64,000 nt of DNA, taken from NCBI RefSeq assembly GCF_012933555.1, contig NZ_JABBPK010000001.1:2148001-2212000 (forward strand), written 5' to 3'. Positions 41,434-50,039 of the stretch are shown piece after piece. The position numbers and the translations under genes were made by a program. Source of the stretch: Niallia alba. GTDB lineage: Bacteria > Bacillota > Bacilli > Bacillales > Cytobacillaceae. Every line of letters begins with the position of its first letter. Positions within the stretch are counted from its first letter, which is position 1. Below the pieces are notes generated by a model. The model was not told where the DNA came from and ran no database searches. It saw nothing but the letters and a program-made list of their open reading frames with translations.

Positions 41434-41475
41434 GGAACCTGAAATAGTATAACCTATTTCAGGTTCCTTTTTTAT
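41434..41475 (+). terminator. Terminator after spoIIIE
   Basis: GGAACCTGAAATAG (41434-41447) pairs with CTATTTCAGGTTCC (41454-41467), followed by TTTTTT. The rest of the 383-base gap to ymfC shows only a weak -10-like TATAGT (41644-41649). Confidence 0.9.
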
Positions 41476-41718
41476 CGTATATTCAGAACAATCCTTCGAG
41501 TAACGGAGGAAAAAGAGGGGGGATTAACCGTTATTTTTACAAGAATATACAATTGAAAACGATTGATTTCCGAACAATCTCTCATTTCAGTATTTTTTCG
41601 ACGAAATTCTTAAAAGTCTATTTATTTATTAGTCAAAAAGTGTTATAGTATTTTCGATTAGTAGGAATGATTGAACATCAGAGGTCTGATGTCTTAGAAA
41701 TGTTTGGAGGAACATCAT

Positions 41719-42450
41719 ATGCTAATTAAATCGGATACGAGACATTTATATTTGCAAGTCGTTGATCGTCTGAAAAGAGACATTAAGATGGGAGTATATA
41801 AAGAAAAAGAAAAATTCCCTTCTGAATTCGAGCTTGCAAAAACTTTAGGTGTAAGTCGTGCGACGTTAAGAGAAGCACTTCGTACATTGGAAGAAGAAAA
41901 TGTGGTTGTCAGAAGACATGGTGTTGGCACATTTGTTAACAGCAAGCCATTGTTTAATTCTGGCATAGAACAATTAAATAGTGTCACGAATATGATTATG
42001 CAGGCAGGAATGAATCCAGGCACCATATTTCTAAGCTCAAACACGATGTTTGCCACTGAAGAAGATGCGACACGCTTCTCCGCTATGCAAGAGGAAGAAC
42101 TGCTCGTTATCGAAAGAGTTCGAACAGCTAATGGCGAACCGGTTGTTTATTGTATTGATAAATTGCCGCAGAAAATCTTGCCTGACCGATTTTCATACGA
42201 TCAAGAATCGATTTTTCAGTTCTTGGAATCGGATAGTCAAAGACATATTACATACGCTGTGGCACAAATCGAACCGATTGGATATCATGAGAAAGTATCT
42301 CCCATTCTGCAATGCGAACCAGAAACTGCTCTGCTTGTTTTAAAACAGATGCATTATGATGAGAAGGATGAGCCGATTCTTTATTCAGTAAATTATTTTC
42401 GATCCGATAAGTTTAGCTTTCAAGTATTAAGAAAACGCATTTATTCTTAA
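41719..42450 (+). CDS. ymfC: GntR/HutC-type transcriptional regulator YmfC
   Basis: A 243-residue regulator: an N-terminal winged helix ([63 protein letters not shown] region, ~8-75) and a C-terminal UTRA ligand domain (~95-235). ATG 41719 follows TTTGGAGGAAC. It directly precedes the BmpA-type lipoprotein and nucleoside ABC genes. Control of that transporter, with a purine or nucleoside ligand, is a reasonable inference. In B. subtilis ymfC stands without this transporter. Confidence 0.9.
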   Translation: MLIKSDTRHLYLQVVDRLKRDIKMGVYKEKEKFPSEFELAKTLGVSRATLREALRTLEEENVVVRRHGVGTFVNSKPLFNSGIEQLNSVTNMIMQAGMNPGTIFLSSNTMFATEEDATRFSAMQEEELLVIERVRTANGEPVVYCIDKLPQKILPDRFSYDQESIFQFLESDSQRHITYAVAQIEPIGYHEKVSPILQCEPETALLVLKQMHYDEKDEPILYSVNYFRSDKFSFQVLRKRIYS

Positions 42451-42511
42451 AAGCTGGACAAACTAATCGTAAATTTTCTTACTAAATAACAAAATCTAGG
42501 GGGTACAAGCT

Positions 42512-43579
42512 TTGAAGAAGCGTAAATTTGGCTTAGCACTGTCTTTAGTACTAGCTGCTGGGACTGTATTAAGTGCTTGTGGAAGTAATGACAAAGGTAA
42601 CGACAATGCAGCAGAAGGTGATAAGGATAAAGACTCATTTAAAGTTGCAATGGTAACAGATGTAGGTGGTGTTGATGATAAATCATTTAACCAATCAGCT
42701 TGGGAAGGTTTACAAGCATTTGGTGAAGATAATGGCCTATCAAAAGGTAATGGTATTGATTACCTACAATCACAATCAGATTCAGATTATGCTACTAACT
42801 TAAACAGCTTAATTCGTCAAGGAAATGATCTAGTATTTGGTATTGGATTTATGATGGAAGGCGCAATCTCAGAAATCGCTCAACAACAAAAAGATGCTCA
42901 TTTTGGTATCGTTGACGCTGTAGTAGATCAACCAAACGTAGCAAGTATTACTTTCAAAGAGCAAGAAGCTTCTTTCTTAGCTGGTGTAGCAGCTGCTCAT
43001 GCTACTAAATCTGAAAAAATCGGCTTTATCGGCGGTGTAGAAGGAGAAGTTATCGGGCGTTTTGAAGCTGGATTCGTTGATGGCGTTAAAGCGGTAAACC
43101 CTGATATTAAAGTAGATGTACAATATGCTGGTGCTTTTGATAAACCTGAAATTGGTAAAACAATTGCAAGTAAAATGTACTCTTCTGGTGCTGACGTAGT
43201 ATTCCATGCTTCTGGTGGAACTGGTGCTGGATTATTCTCTGAAGCACGTGATTTAAAAGAAAAAGACCCTGAAAAATACATTTGGGCAATCGGTGTTGAC
43301 TCTGACCAAGCAGCAGAAGGCGCTGTAGGAGATCATAATATTGTGTTAACTTCTGCATTAAAAGGTGTTTCTACTGCAGTACAAGATATCTCAACTAAAG
43401 CCAAAGAAGGTAATTTCCCTGGTGGCGAAACTACTGTTTACGGCTTAAAAGAAGATGGTGTTGGTCTAGCAGCAATTAATGAAGAAGTAGAAAACAAAGC
43501 AGAAATCGATGCAGCTGTTGAAGAATGGACTGCAAAAATTAAAAACGGTGAGTACACTGTTCCTGATACTGTTAAGTAA
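42512..43579 (+). CDS. BmpA/PnrA family nucleoside-binding lipoprotein
   Basis: The substrate-binding lipoprotein of an ABC importer. 355 residues from TTG 42512 after CTAGGGGG. The signal peptide MKKRKFGLALSLVLAAGTVLSAC ends in lipobox LSAC (Cys ~23), followed by a charged Asp/Asn-rich spacer. The BMP domain shows VAMVTDVGGVDDKSFNQSAWEG (~46-67), GFIGGVEGEVIGRFEAGF and VDVQYAGAFDKPEIGK. Relatives bind guanosine, inosine and other purine nucleosides. It is followed by a strong hairpin terminator, which would keep the binding protein more abundant than the membrane genes downstream. Confidence 0.93.
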   Translation: MKKRKFGLALSLVLAAGTVLSACGSNDKGNDNAAEGDKDKDSFKVAMVTDVGGVDDKSFNQSAWEGLQAFGEDNGLSKGNGIDYLQSQSDSDYATNLNSLIRQGNDLVFGIGFMMEGAISEIAQQQKDAHFGIVDAVVDQPNVASITFKEQEASFLAGVAAAHATKSEKIGFIGGVEGEVIGRFEAGFVDGVKAVNPDIKVDVQYAGAFDKPEIGKTIASKMYSSGADVVFHASGGTGAGLFSEARDLKEKDPEKYIWAIGVDSDQAAEGAVGDHNIVLTSALKGVSTAVQDISTKAKEGNFPGGETTVYGLKEDGVGLAAINEEVENKAEIDAAVEEWTAKIKNGEYTVPDTVK

Positions 43580-43600
43580 ATAGCATATGCTAATTTTCCA

Positions 43601-43640
43601 GGAATAAGTGGTTTGCAATGCAAACACTTATTCCTTTTTT
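43601..43640 (+). terminator. Terminator between BmpA gene and ABC genes
   Basis: GGAATAAGTG then GTTTGCA pair with TGCAAAC then ACTTATTCC with one bulged G (43601-43634), followed by six T. Confidence 0.85.
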
Positions 43641-43775
43641 ACGACAAAAAATAGAATTTTAACTAAAGAGTAGAAGTGTTATTCTATTCTTTATTCAAAA
43701 TTTTATAAGCTGGAATTATCGTAACATAAAAATTACATAATTTCCTTTGTGGATTGTTTTAGAAAAATAAATTCT

Positions 43776-43805
43776 TTGACATCATACTGTTTTTTAAAGC
43801 TTAAT
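43776..43805 (+). promoter_or_regulatory. Possible promoter for the ABC ATPase and permeases
   Basis: Perfect -35 TTGACA (43776-43781), 18 bases, CTTAAT (43800-43805; 4 of 6 matches), ~35 bases before the ATPase gene. Confidence 0.4.
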
Positions 43806-43839
43806 CATTTATCTGTGAGGTAAAGAAGGAGTGGATTAG

Positions 43840-45375
43840 ATGGAATATGTAATCGAGATGTTAAATATTCGAAAAGAATTCCCTGGTATTGTTGCAAACA
43901 ACAATATTACCCTTCAAGTAAAAAAAGGTGAGATTCATGCACTTTTAGGGGAAAATGGTGCAGGAAAGTCAACGCTTATGAATGTTCTTTTTGGGTTGTA
44001 TCAGCCAGAAAAAGGGGAAATCCGTGCACGTGGGGAAGTAGTTAACATTTCAAATCCTAATATCGCAAATGATTTAGGAATTGGAATGGTTCATCAGCAT
44101 TTTATGTTGATTGATACATTTACTGTTACGGAAAATATTATTTTAGGAAAAGAAACAGTAAGCAAAGGGAAAATTGATCTGAAAAGAGCTGAAAAAGAAG
44201 TAAGAGAAATTTCTGAACGATATGGTCTTGCGGTTGATCCGAAAGCGAAAGTTGCTGATATTTCTGTTGGAATGCAGCAAAGGGTAGAAATTTTAAAAAC
44301 ATTATATCGCGGAGCAGAAATTTTAATTTTTGATGAACCAACTGCTGTTTTAACGCCGCAAGAGATTACAGAATTAATTGGCATTTTCCGTAAGCTAATT
44401 CAAGAAGGAAAATCGATTATTTTAATTACCCATAAATTAAAAGAAATTATGGAAGTGTGTGATCGTGTGACGGTCATTCGAAAAGGCGAAGGTATCGGAA
44501 CCTATAATGTAAAAGATACAAACCCAAATGAACTTGCAAACTTAATGGTTGGCCGTGAAGTGTCCTTTAAAACAGAGAAGAAAGCTCCAAATCCGAAAGA
44601 AACAGTATTAAACATTACAGATTTAACGGTGAAAGACAGTCGCGGTGTTCATGTAGTGAACTCTCTTAACCTAGATGTTAAAGCAGGTGAAATTGTCGGG
44701 ATTGCCGGTGTAGATGGCAATGGTCAATCAGAGCTCATTGAGGCAATCACTGGATTAATGAAGAAAAATAGTGGTAGCATTACCCTCAATGGCAAAGAAA
44801 TTAGTGTCTTGACGCCACGGAAAATCACGGAAAGTGGAATTGGTCATATTCCACAGGATAGACATAAACATGGCTTAGTCCTTGATTTTTCAATTGGACA
44901 AAACATGGCATTGCAAACGTATTATAAAAGACCATTTTCTAATTATGGATTCTTAAATCAAACAGAAATAGAGAAAAAGGCAAGCGAATTAATCGAAGAA
45001 TTTGATGTGAGAACACCAAGTATTCACACTCCTGCAAGAGCACTTTCTGGTGGAAACCAGCAAAAAGCAATTATTGGTAGAGAAGTAGACCGTGATCCTG
45101 ATTTGCTTATTGCAGCTCAGCCTACGAGAGGTCTGGATGTCGGCGCGATTGAATTTATTCATAAACGTTTAATCGAACAACGAGATAAAGGAAAAGCAGT
45201 ATTATTAATTTCCTTTGAGCTAGAAGAAATCTTAAATGTGAGTGACCGAATTGCCGTTATTTTCGACGGGGAAATTATTGCTACTGTTGATCCAAAGACT
45301 ACAACAGAACAAGAGTTAGGATTATTAATGGCAGGATCGAATGCTAAAAAAGTGGGTGTGGAGAATAATGTCTAA
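43840..45375 (+). CDS. Nucleoside ABC transporter ATPase (NupO/YufO-like)
   Basis: A 511-residue duplicated ATPase of the sugar/nucleoside (CUT2-like) class. First half: Walker A GENGAGKST (~37-45), signature VGMQQRVEIL, Walker B ILIFDEPTAVLTP. Second half: degenerate Walker A GVDGNGQSEL (~287-296), signature LSGGNQQKAI, and a Walker B-like LLIAAQPTRGLDVGA in which the usual Glu-Pro reads Gln-Pro. This half-degeneracy is usual in this class. Probably energises purine nucleoside uptake with the BmpA protein upstream and the two permeases downstream. Overlaps the next gene by 8 bases. Confidence 0.92.
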   Translation: MEYVIEMLNIRKEFPGIVANNNITLQVKKGEIHALLGENGAGKSTLMNVLFGLYQPEKGEIRARGEVVNISNPNIANDLGIGMVHQHFMLIDTFTVTENIILGKETVSKGKIDLKRAEKEVREISERYGLAVDPKAKVADISVGMQQRVEILKTLYRGAEILIFDEPTAVLTPQEITELIGIFRKLIQEGKSIILITHKLKEIMEVCDRVTVIRKGEGIGTYNVKDTNPNELANLMVGREVSFKTEKKAPNPKETVLNITDLTVKDSRGVHVVNSLNLDVKAGEIVGIAGVDGNGQSELIEAITGLMKKNSGSITLNGKEISVLTPRKITESGIGHIPQDRHKHGLVLDFSIGQNMALQTYYKRPFSNYGFLNQTEIEKKASELIEEFDVRTPSIHTPARALSGGNQQKAIIGREVDRDPDLLIAAQPTRGLDVGAIEFIHKRLIEQRDKGKAVLLISFELEEILNVSDRIAVIFDGEIIATVDPKTTTEQELGLLMAGSNAKKVGVENNV

Positions 45376-46426
45376 TACAATAAAGAAAATTAGTATTCCA
45401 ATTATTTCCGTATTATTAGGGGTTATTGTTGGTACAATCATAATGTTTGCAACAGGATACAATCCTGGAGATGCCTATACGGCACTTTGGAATGGTGCGT
45501 TTGGTGAAATCTATTTCACTGGAGAAGTAGTTCGCCAAATTACTCCATTGATTCTTGCAGGTCTGGCAGTTGCCTTTGCTTTTCGTACAGGACTATTTAA
45601 TATCGGGGTAGAAGGACAATTAATTGTTGGTTGGCTTGCTGCTGTTTGGGTTGGTATTGCGTTTGATCTACCAAAAATCATTCATTTACCACTAGCAGTA
45701 TTAGCTGCTGCAGCAGCTGGAGCACTATGGGCATTTGTGCCAGGATTTTTAAAAGCAAGATTTAGAGTACATGAAGTTATCGTAAGTATCATGATGAACT
45801 ATATTGCCCTACATGTATCTAATTATTTGATTCGAAATGTTCTTACAGACAAGGCAGACCGTACAGAAACAATTCCGCCATCTGCTAGTTTACGCTCAGA
45901 GTTTTTAGCTAGTATTACCGATTATTCTCGTCTTCATTGGGGGATTTTAATCGCAGTAGGCTGCGCTATTCTTATGTGGGTGATTTTAGAAAAGACAGTA
46001 AAAGGTTATGAATTAAAAGCGGTTGGTTTTAACCAAAAGGCTTCTCAATATGCTGGGATGAATGTTAACCGTAATATTATTTTATCTATGGTTATCTCTG
46101 GTGCTTTTGCAGGCCTTGCAGGAGCAATGGAAGGCTTAGGAACTTTCGAATATGTAAGTAATAAAGGTGGATTTACTGGTGTTGGATTTGATGGAATTGC
46201 GGTAGCGTTACTTGGGGCAAATGGACCACTAGGAATTGTACTTGCAGCATGCTTGTTTGGTTTCTTAAAAGTAGGTTCCTTAAATATGCCACTTGAAGCA
46301 GGTGTACCAAATGAGATGGTTGATATCATTATTGCTTTAATCGTATTCTTTGTTGCATCAAGTTACATGATCCGCTTATTCTTGGATAGATTAAGTAAAA
46401 ATAAAAGTAAAAAGGGGGAGAAGTAA
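45368..46426 (+). CDS. Nucleoside ABC transporter permease 1 (NupP/YufP-like)
   Basis: A 352-residue inner-membrane permease of the BPD_transp_2 family with about nine to ten hydrophobic segments. ATG 45368 (GTGTGGAGAAT upstream) overlaps the ATPase gene by 8 bases; the in-frame TTG at 45341 is less likely. Family sequence FRTGLFNIGVEGQLIVGW (~78-95), an ATPase-contact loop in LKAVGFNQKASQYAGMNV, and GFDGIAVALLGANGPLG near the C-terminus. The stop is directly adjacent to the second permease, so the two are co-translated. Confidence 0.92.
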   Translation: MSNTIKKISIPIISVLLGVIVGTIIMFATGYNPGDAYTALWNGAFGEIYFTGEVVRQITPLILAGLAVAFAFRTGLFNIGVEGQLIVGWLAAVWVGIAFDLPKIIHLPLAVLAAAAAGALWAFVPGFLKARFRVHEVIVSIMMNYIALHVSNYLIRNVLTDKADRTETIPPSASLRSEFLASITDYSRLHWGILIAVGCAILMWVILEKTVKGYELKAVGFNQKASQYAGMNVNRNIILSMVISGAFAGLAGAMEGLGTFEYVSNKGGFTGVGFDGIAVALLGANGPLGIVLAACLFGFLKVGSLNMPLEAGVPNEMVDIIIALIVFFVASSYMIRLFLDRLSKNKSKKGEK

Positions 46427-47389
46427 ATGGGATTAATGGATGTATTATTAATTGTCATACCCTCTTCGCTATTGTTTGCTGCTCCGCTAATCTTTACTGC
46501 TCTTGGCGGTAACTTTTCCGAAAGAGCTGGAGTTGTTAATATTGGATTAGAAGGTCTAATGGTGATGGGAGCTTTCTCCTCCATTGTTTTTAACTTAACA
46601 TTTGCAGATAGTCTCGGTGCTTGGACACCTTGGATTTCGTTGCTTGTTGCGATGGTTGTTGGGGCGATATTTTCAATCCTACACGCGGTGGCAAGTATCA
46701 CATTCCGTGCCGATCAAACCGTTTCCGGTGTGGCAATTAACTTGCTTGCTGCAGGTCTTGCTATGTTTTTAGTGAAATTAATCTATGATGGAAAAGGGCA
46801 AACAGGTACCATTCGCTATAGCTTTAAGAAAATTGATATTCCCGTGTTAAAAGATATACCGGTGATTGGTGATTTATTTTTCTCCAATACGTATTGGACT
46901 TCTTACTTAGCAATTATTATCGCTATCATAGCTTGGTATGTGATGTATAAAACGCCGTTTGGCCTGCGTCTTCGTTCGGTAGGGGAACACCCAATGGCTG
47001 CAGATACGATGGGAATTAACGTAACAAAAATGCGCTATATTGCTGTTATTCTTTCTGGGGCATTTGGCGGAATCGGCGGTGGTGTATTTGCCCAGTCGAT
47101 TACAAATGATTTTACACATGCTACTATTAGTGGACAAGGGTTCATGGCACTTGCTGCCCTTATTTTCGGAAAATGGAATCCGCTTGGGGCTATGGGAGCT
47201 GCGATTTTCTTCGGCTTTGCTCAAAGTTTGAGTATTGTTGGTAGCAGTTTACCGTTTTTAGAAAACATTCCAAATGTGTATCTGTTAATTGCACCATATG
47301 TATTAACGATTATTGCATTAACAGGCTTTATTGGTCGTGCAGATGCGCCAAAAGCATCTGGTGTTCCTTATATTAAAGGAAGTAGATAA
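46427..47389 (+). CDS. Nucleoside ABC transporter permease 2 (NupQ/YufQ-like)
   Basis: A 320-residue permease, the partner of the preceding gene. ATG 46427 begins on the base after the previous stop, with AAAGGGGGAG as ribosome site. Seen are FSERAGVVNIGLEGLMVMGAF (~29-49), a central RSVGEHPMAADTMGINV loop for the ATPase, and GQGFMALAALIFGKWNPLGAM. It closes the importer cluster of ATPase and two permeases. A terminator that could serve both strands separates it from gpmA. Confidence 0.92.
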   Translation: MGLMDVLLIVIPSSLLFAAPLIFTALGGNFSERAGVVNIGLEGLMVMGAFSSIVFNLTFADSLGAWTPWISLLVAMVVGAIFSILHAVASITFRADQTVSGVAINLLAAGLAMFLVKLIYDGKGQTGTIRYSFKKIDIPVLKDIPVIGDLFFSNTYWTSYLAIIIAIIAWYVMYKTPFGLRLRSVGEHPMAADTMGINVTKMRYIAVILSGAFGGIGGGVFAQSITNDFTHATISGQGFMALAALIFGKWNPLGAMGAAIFFGFAQSLSIVGSSLPFLENIPNVYLLIAPYVLTIIALTGFIGRADAPKASGVPYIKGSR

Positions 47390-47416
47390 ATAAAATTTCC
47401 TAGTTATTTTTATAAA

Positions 47417-47460
47417 ATGAAAAAAGTGACCGACTTTTTTAAAGTGGGCGCTTTTTTCAT
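47417..47460. terminator. Bidirectional terminator between permease and gpmA
   Basis: ATGAAAAAAG (47417-47426) pairs with CTTTTTTCAT (47451-47460), with an inner ACTTT/AAAGT hairpin. A/T runs on both sides suit convergent termination. Confidence 0.7.
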
Positions 47461-47521
47461 ATTCGAAGCAACAATAGGTACAAATCACCTAATATATACG
47501 TAATAAATAGGATCAATTTAT

Positions 47522-48313
47522 TTATTCCTCATGGGTATTAATCGCCTTGCTCTTTACTTCTTTATCCAGTAACTCAATCGGAATATGTTTTGGAATGACA
47601 TTCGCAGGTACTTCGCCCTTCATATCTAAATAATAATGACGAATTGGCTTAAGTGTGTTGTCATCTAATTCATATACTAGAGGAATGCTCGTAGGAATGT
47701 TCAAGGATGCAATCCCATCCGGTGAAATGTTGTCTAAATACTGTATGATAGCTCGAAGTGTGTTACCATGTGCTGTGATGATAACTTTTTTGTTTTCTTT
47801 TAACACTGGTGCTATTTCTTCATTCCAGAATGTTAACACTCTTTTTTCCGTATCTGCAAGGCTTTCTGCTAAAGGGAATTCCCCGTCTTTAAGCTCTCGA
47901 TACCTTGGGTCGTTAATCGTATATCGAGGATCATCTTTGCTTAATGCAGGCGGCTTGATATCCATTGATCTTCTCCACTTTTGTACTTGATCCAGTCCAT
48001 ATTGCTCAGCTGTTTCTGCTTTGTTAAGTCCTTGCAGTGCACCATAATGGCGTTCATTTAACTTCCATGTTTTATACACTGGAATCCACATGCTATCCAT
48101 TTCAGCAAGGATGATCCATAATGTGTGGATAGCCCTTTTTAAATAGGATGTATAAGCAATATCAAAAGTGTAACCATTACTATTTAAAATAATGCCAGCT
48201 TCTCTAGCCTCTGTTAATCCTGTTTCAGACAGGTCAACATCAGTCCAGCCAGTAAAACGATTTTCTACATTCCAAAGACTTTCTCCATGACGGATTAAAA
48301 CAAGTTTCGGCAT
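47522..48313 (-). CDS. gpmA: 2,3-bisphosphoglycerate-dependent phosphoglycerate mutase
   Basis: dPGM interconverts 3- and 2-phosphoglycerate in glycolysis through a phosphohistidine. 263 residues, slightly longer than the usual ~228-250. RHGES (8-12, phospho-His9), the [15 protein letters not shown] block, [14 protein letters not shown] (~85-98) and [13 protein letters not shown] (second catalytic His ~182) are all intact. Ribosome site AAGGAGAAA precedes the ATG. It is the only convincing minus-strand gene in the window and is absent from this place in B. subtilis, which relies on cofactor-independent GpmI. An acquired or relocated gene is inferred. Confidence 0.95.
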   Translation of the reverse strand: MPKLVLIRHGESLWNVENRFTGWTDVDLSETGLTEAREAGIILNSNGYTFDIAYTSYLKRAIHTLWIILAEMDSMWIPVYKTWKLNERHYGALQGLNKAETAEQYGLDQVQKWRRSMDIKPPALSKDDPRYTINDPRYRELKDGEFPLAESLADTEKRVLTFWNEEIAPVLKENKKVIITAHGNTLRAIIQYLDNISPDGIASLNIPTSIPLVYELDDNTLKPIRHYYLDMKGEVPANVIPKHIPIELLDKEVKSKAINTHEE

Positions 48314-48353
48314 AGCATATTTCTCCTTTTTATCTTTTTAATGATTCCTTTAT

Positions 48354-48473
48354 TTCACTCTTAACGGACAGTAAGACTTCCACCTCAAGCACATGTAAAG
48401 GTCCGATTGGTTCAACTAACCATAAGTGGGGGATGAAGGAAAACCCCCACTTATGGAAGTTTCGCTTTATTTT
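48354..48473. repeat. Hairpin repeat family B, full copy
   Basis: TTCACTCTTAACGGACAG.AAGACTTCCAC opens the element. A perfect 12-bp stem CATAAGTGGGGG (48421-48432) / CCCCCACTTATG (48444-48455) and GAAGTTTCGCTTTAT close it. Related pieces occur at 38875-38903, 63003-63049 and 63757-63806. It lies in the 445-base gap between divergent gpmA and ymfF; the rest of the gap shows nothing clear. Confidence 0.7.
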
Positions 48474-48758
48474 GTTCTTATTTCTCTTTAAATAATCTTT
48501 TAAACAGTTAATAGGGATAAAACGCAATTTTTTGCATATTAAATGGAATAACTTTCATAGATGTGGATGTGAAAAATAAGAAAACCTTTTGTTCCGTGTT
48601 TAGCTAGACCATAAAGAAGGAAAAGATATAGGCCAAGTAGAATCCATAAGATGATGGGAAAAATTATCCTAATCTAGACTTTGTAAGAATAACCTTATGA
48701 ATAGAGTTAATACTAACAAATAGTGTATGATTAGTGAAGGATACGTAGGAGGTATGTT

Positions 48759-50039
48759 ATGAGTGTAGCAACAGAAAAGATTACGAAATATAGCGGCTTT
48801 CAATTACATACAGTAAAGACAGGAAAATTTAAAACGAATACGATTGTGGTGAAATGGCGAACTCCCATTACAAAAGAAAATGCGACACACAGGGCGCTTC
48901 TTCCTTATGTGATGCAAAATAGCACGAAGAAATATCCATCCACAGCAAAGCTTCGTTCCTATGTGGAAGAACTTTACGGAGCTACTTTTTTTATTGATCT
49001 TGCGAAAAAAGGTGAGTACCATATTGTTTCTTTTTCATTAGAAATAGCAAACGAAAAGTTTTTATCAGATCCAACTCCTTTATTGAAAAAGGGACTGGAG
49101 TTTTTAGCAGAGGTTATTTTTCAGCCAAATGTCTCCGAGAATGGTTTCGATCAAAACGTAATTGAAAATGAAAAACGGGCTTTAAAGCAAAGAATTCAAT
49201 CCATTTATGATGATAAAATGCGTTATTCTAACCAACGTGTGATTGATGTAATGTGTGAAGATGAACCATATGCATTAAGCGTATATGGAGAAAAAGACGA
49301 AGTTGATAGCATTACACCACAATCCCTGTATTCTTATTACAAAAAAGCAGTAACAGAGGATCAAATTGATCTGTATATGGTCGGTGATATTCAGGAAGAA
49401 GAGGTAGACGCATATCTAGAGGAATTATTTCCGTTTAAAGAAAGAACGGTAAAGTCTATTGATCGCAGAACGCCTCACGAAGCTAGAGAAGTAAAAGAGG
49501 TTCGTGAAGTTCAGGATATAAAACAAGGGAAATTAAATATGGGATTCCGTACAAATGTTGTTTATGGAGACCCAGAGTATTTTGCCCTTCAAGTGCTAAA
49601 CGGCATTTATGGAGGCTTCTCGCATTCCAAGTTATTTATTAATGTTAGGGAAAAAGAAAGTCTTGCTTATTATGCAGCAAGTCGTCTTGAAAGTCATAAA
49701 GGGTTGCTGCTCGTAATGTCGGGGATTGATAATCAAAATTACGATAAAGCAGTAAAGATTATTAAGGAACAGATGGAGCTAATGAAAAAAGGCGAGTTTT
49801 CTGATCAAGAAATAATGCAAACAAAAGCAGTGATTCATAATCAAATGCTTGAAACGTTAGACACCTCCCGCGGCATGATCGAACTATTCTATCATAACAG
49901 CGTAAGTGACAAATATGTCGAAATGGGCGAGTGGCTCCACATTATGAGTAAAGTTTCGAGAGAAGAAATTATCGAAGCTGCCAAGAAGATTGAATTAGAC
50001 ACTATTTATTTCTTAACCGGATCGGAGGGGAATGCATAA
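48759..50039 (+). CDS. ymfF: M16 family peptidase-like protein YmfF (inactive type)
   Basis: A 426-residue M16C-type protein that lacks the HxxEH zinc motif: the equivalent place reads LLPYVMQNSTKKYPS. It is therefore expected to be the non-catalytic half of a heterodimer with YmfH. The C-terminal half keeps family features (GGFSHSKLFINVREKESLAYYAASR, ~285-309). ATG 48759 after GTAGGAGGTA. The stop and the ymfH start share one base (TAATG), so translation is coupled. The biological substrate is unknown. Confidence 0.9.
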   Translation: MSVATEKITKYSGFQLHTVKTGKFKTNTIVVKWRTPITKENATHRALLPYVMQNSTKKYPSTAKLRSYVEELYGATFFIDLAKKGEYHIVSFSLEIANEKFLSDPTPLLKKGLEFLAEVIFQPNVSENGFDQNVIENEKRALKQRIQSIYDDKMRYSNQRVIDVMCEDEPYALSVYGEKDEVDSITPQSLYSYYKKAVTEDQIDLYMVGDIQEEEVDAYLEELFPFKERTVKSIDRRTPHEAREVKEVREVQDIKQGKLNMGFRTNVVYGDPEYFALQVLNGIYGGFSHSKLFINVREKESLAYYAASRLESHKGLLLVMSGIDNQNYDKAVKIIKEQMELMKKGEFSDQEIMQTKAVIHNQMLETLDTSRGMIELFYHNSVSDKYVEMGEWLHIMSKVSREEIIEAAKKIELDTIYFLTGSEGNA

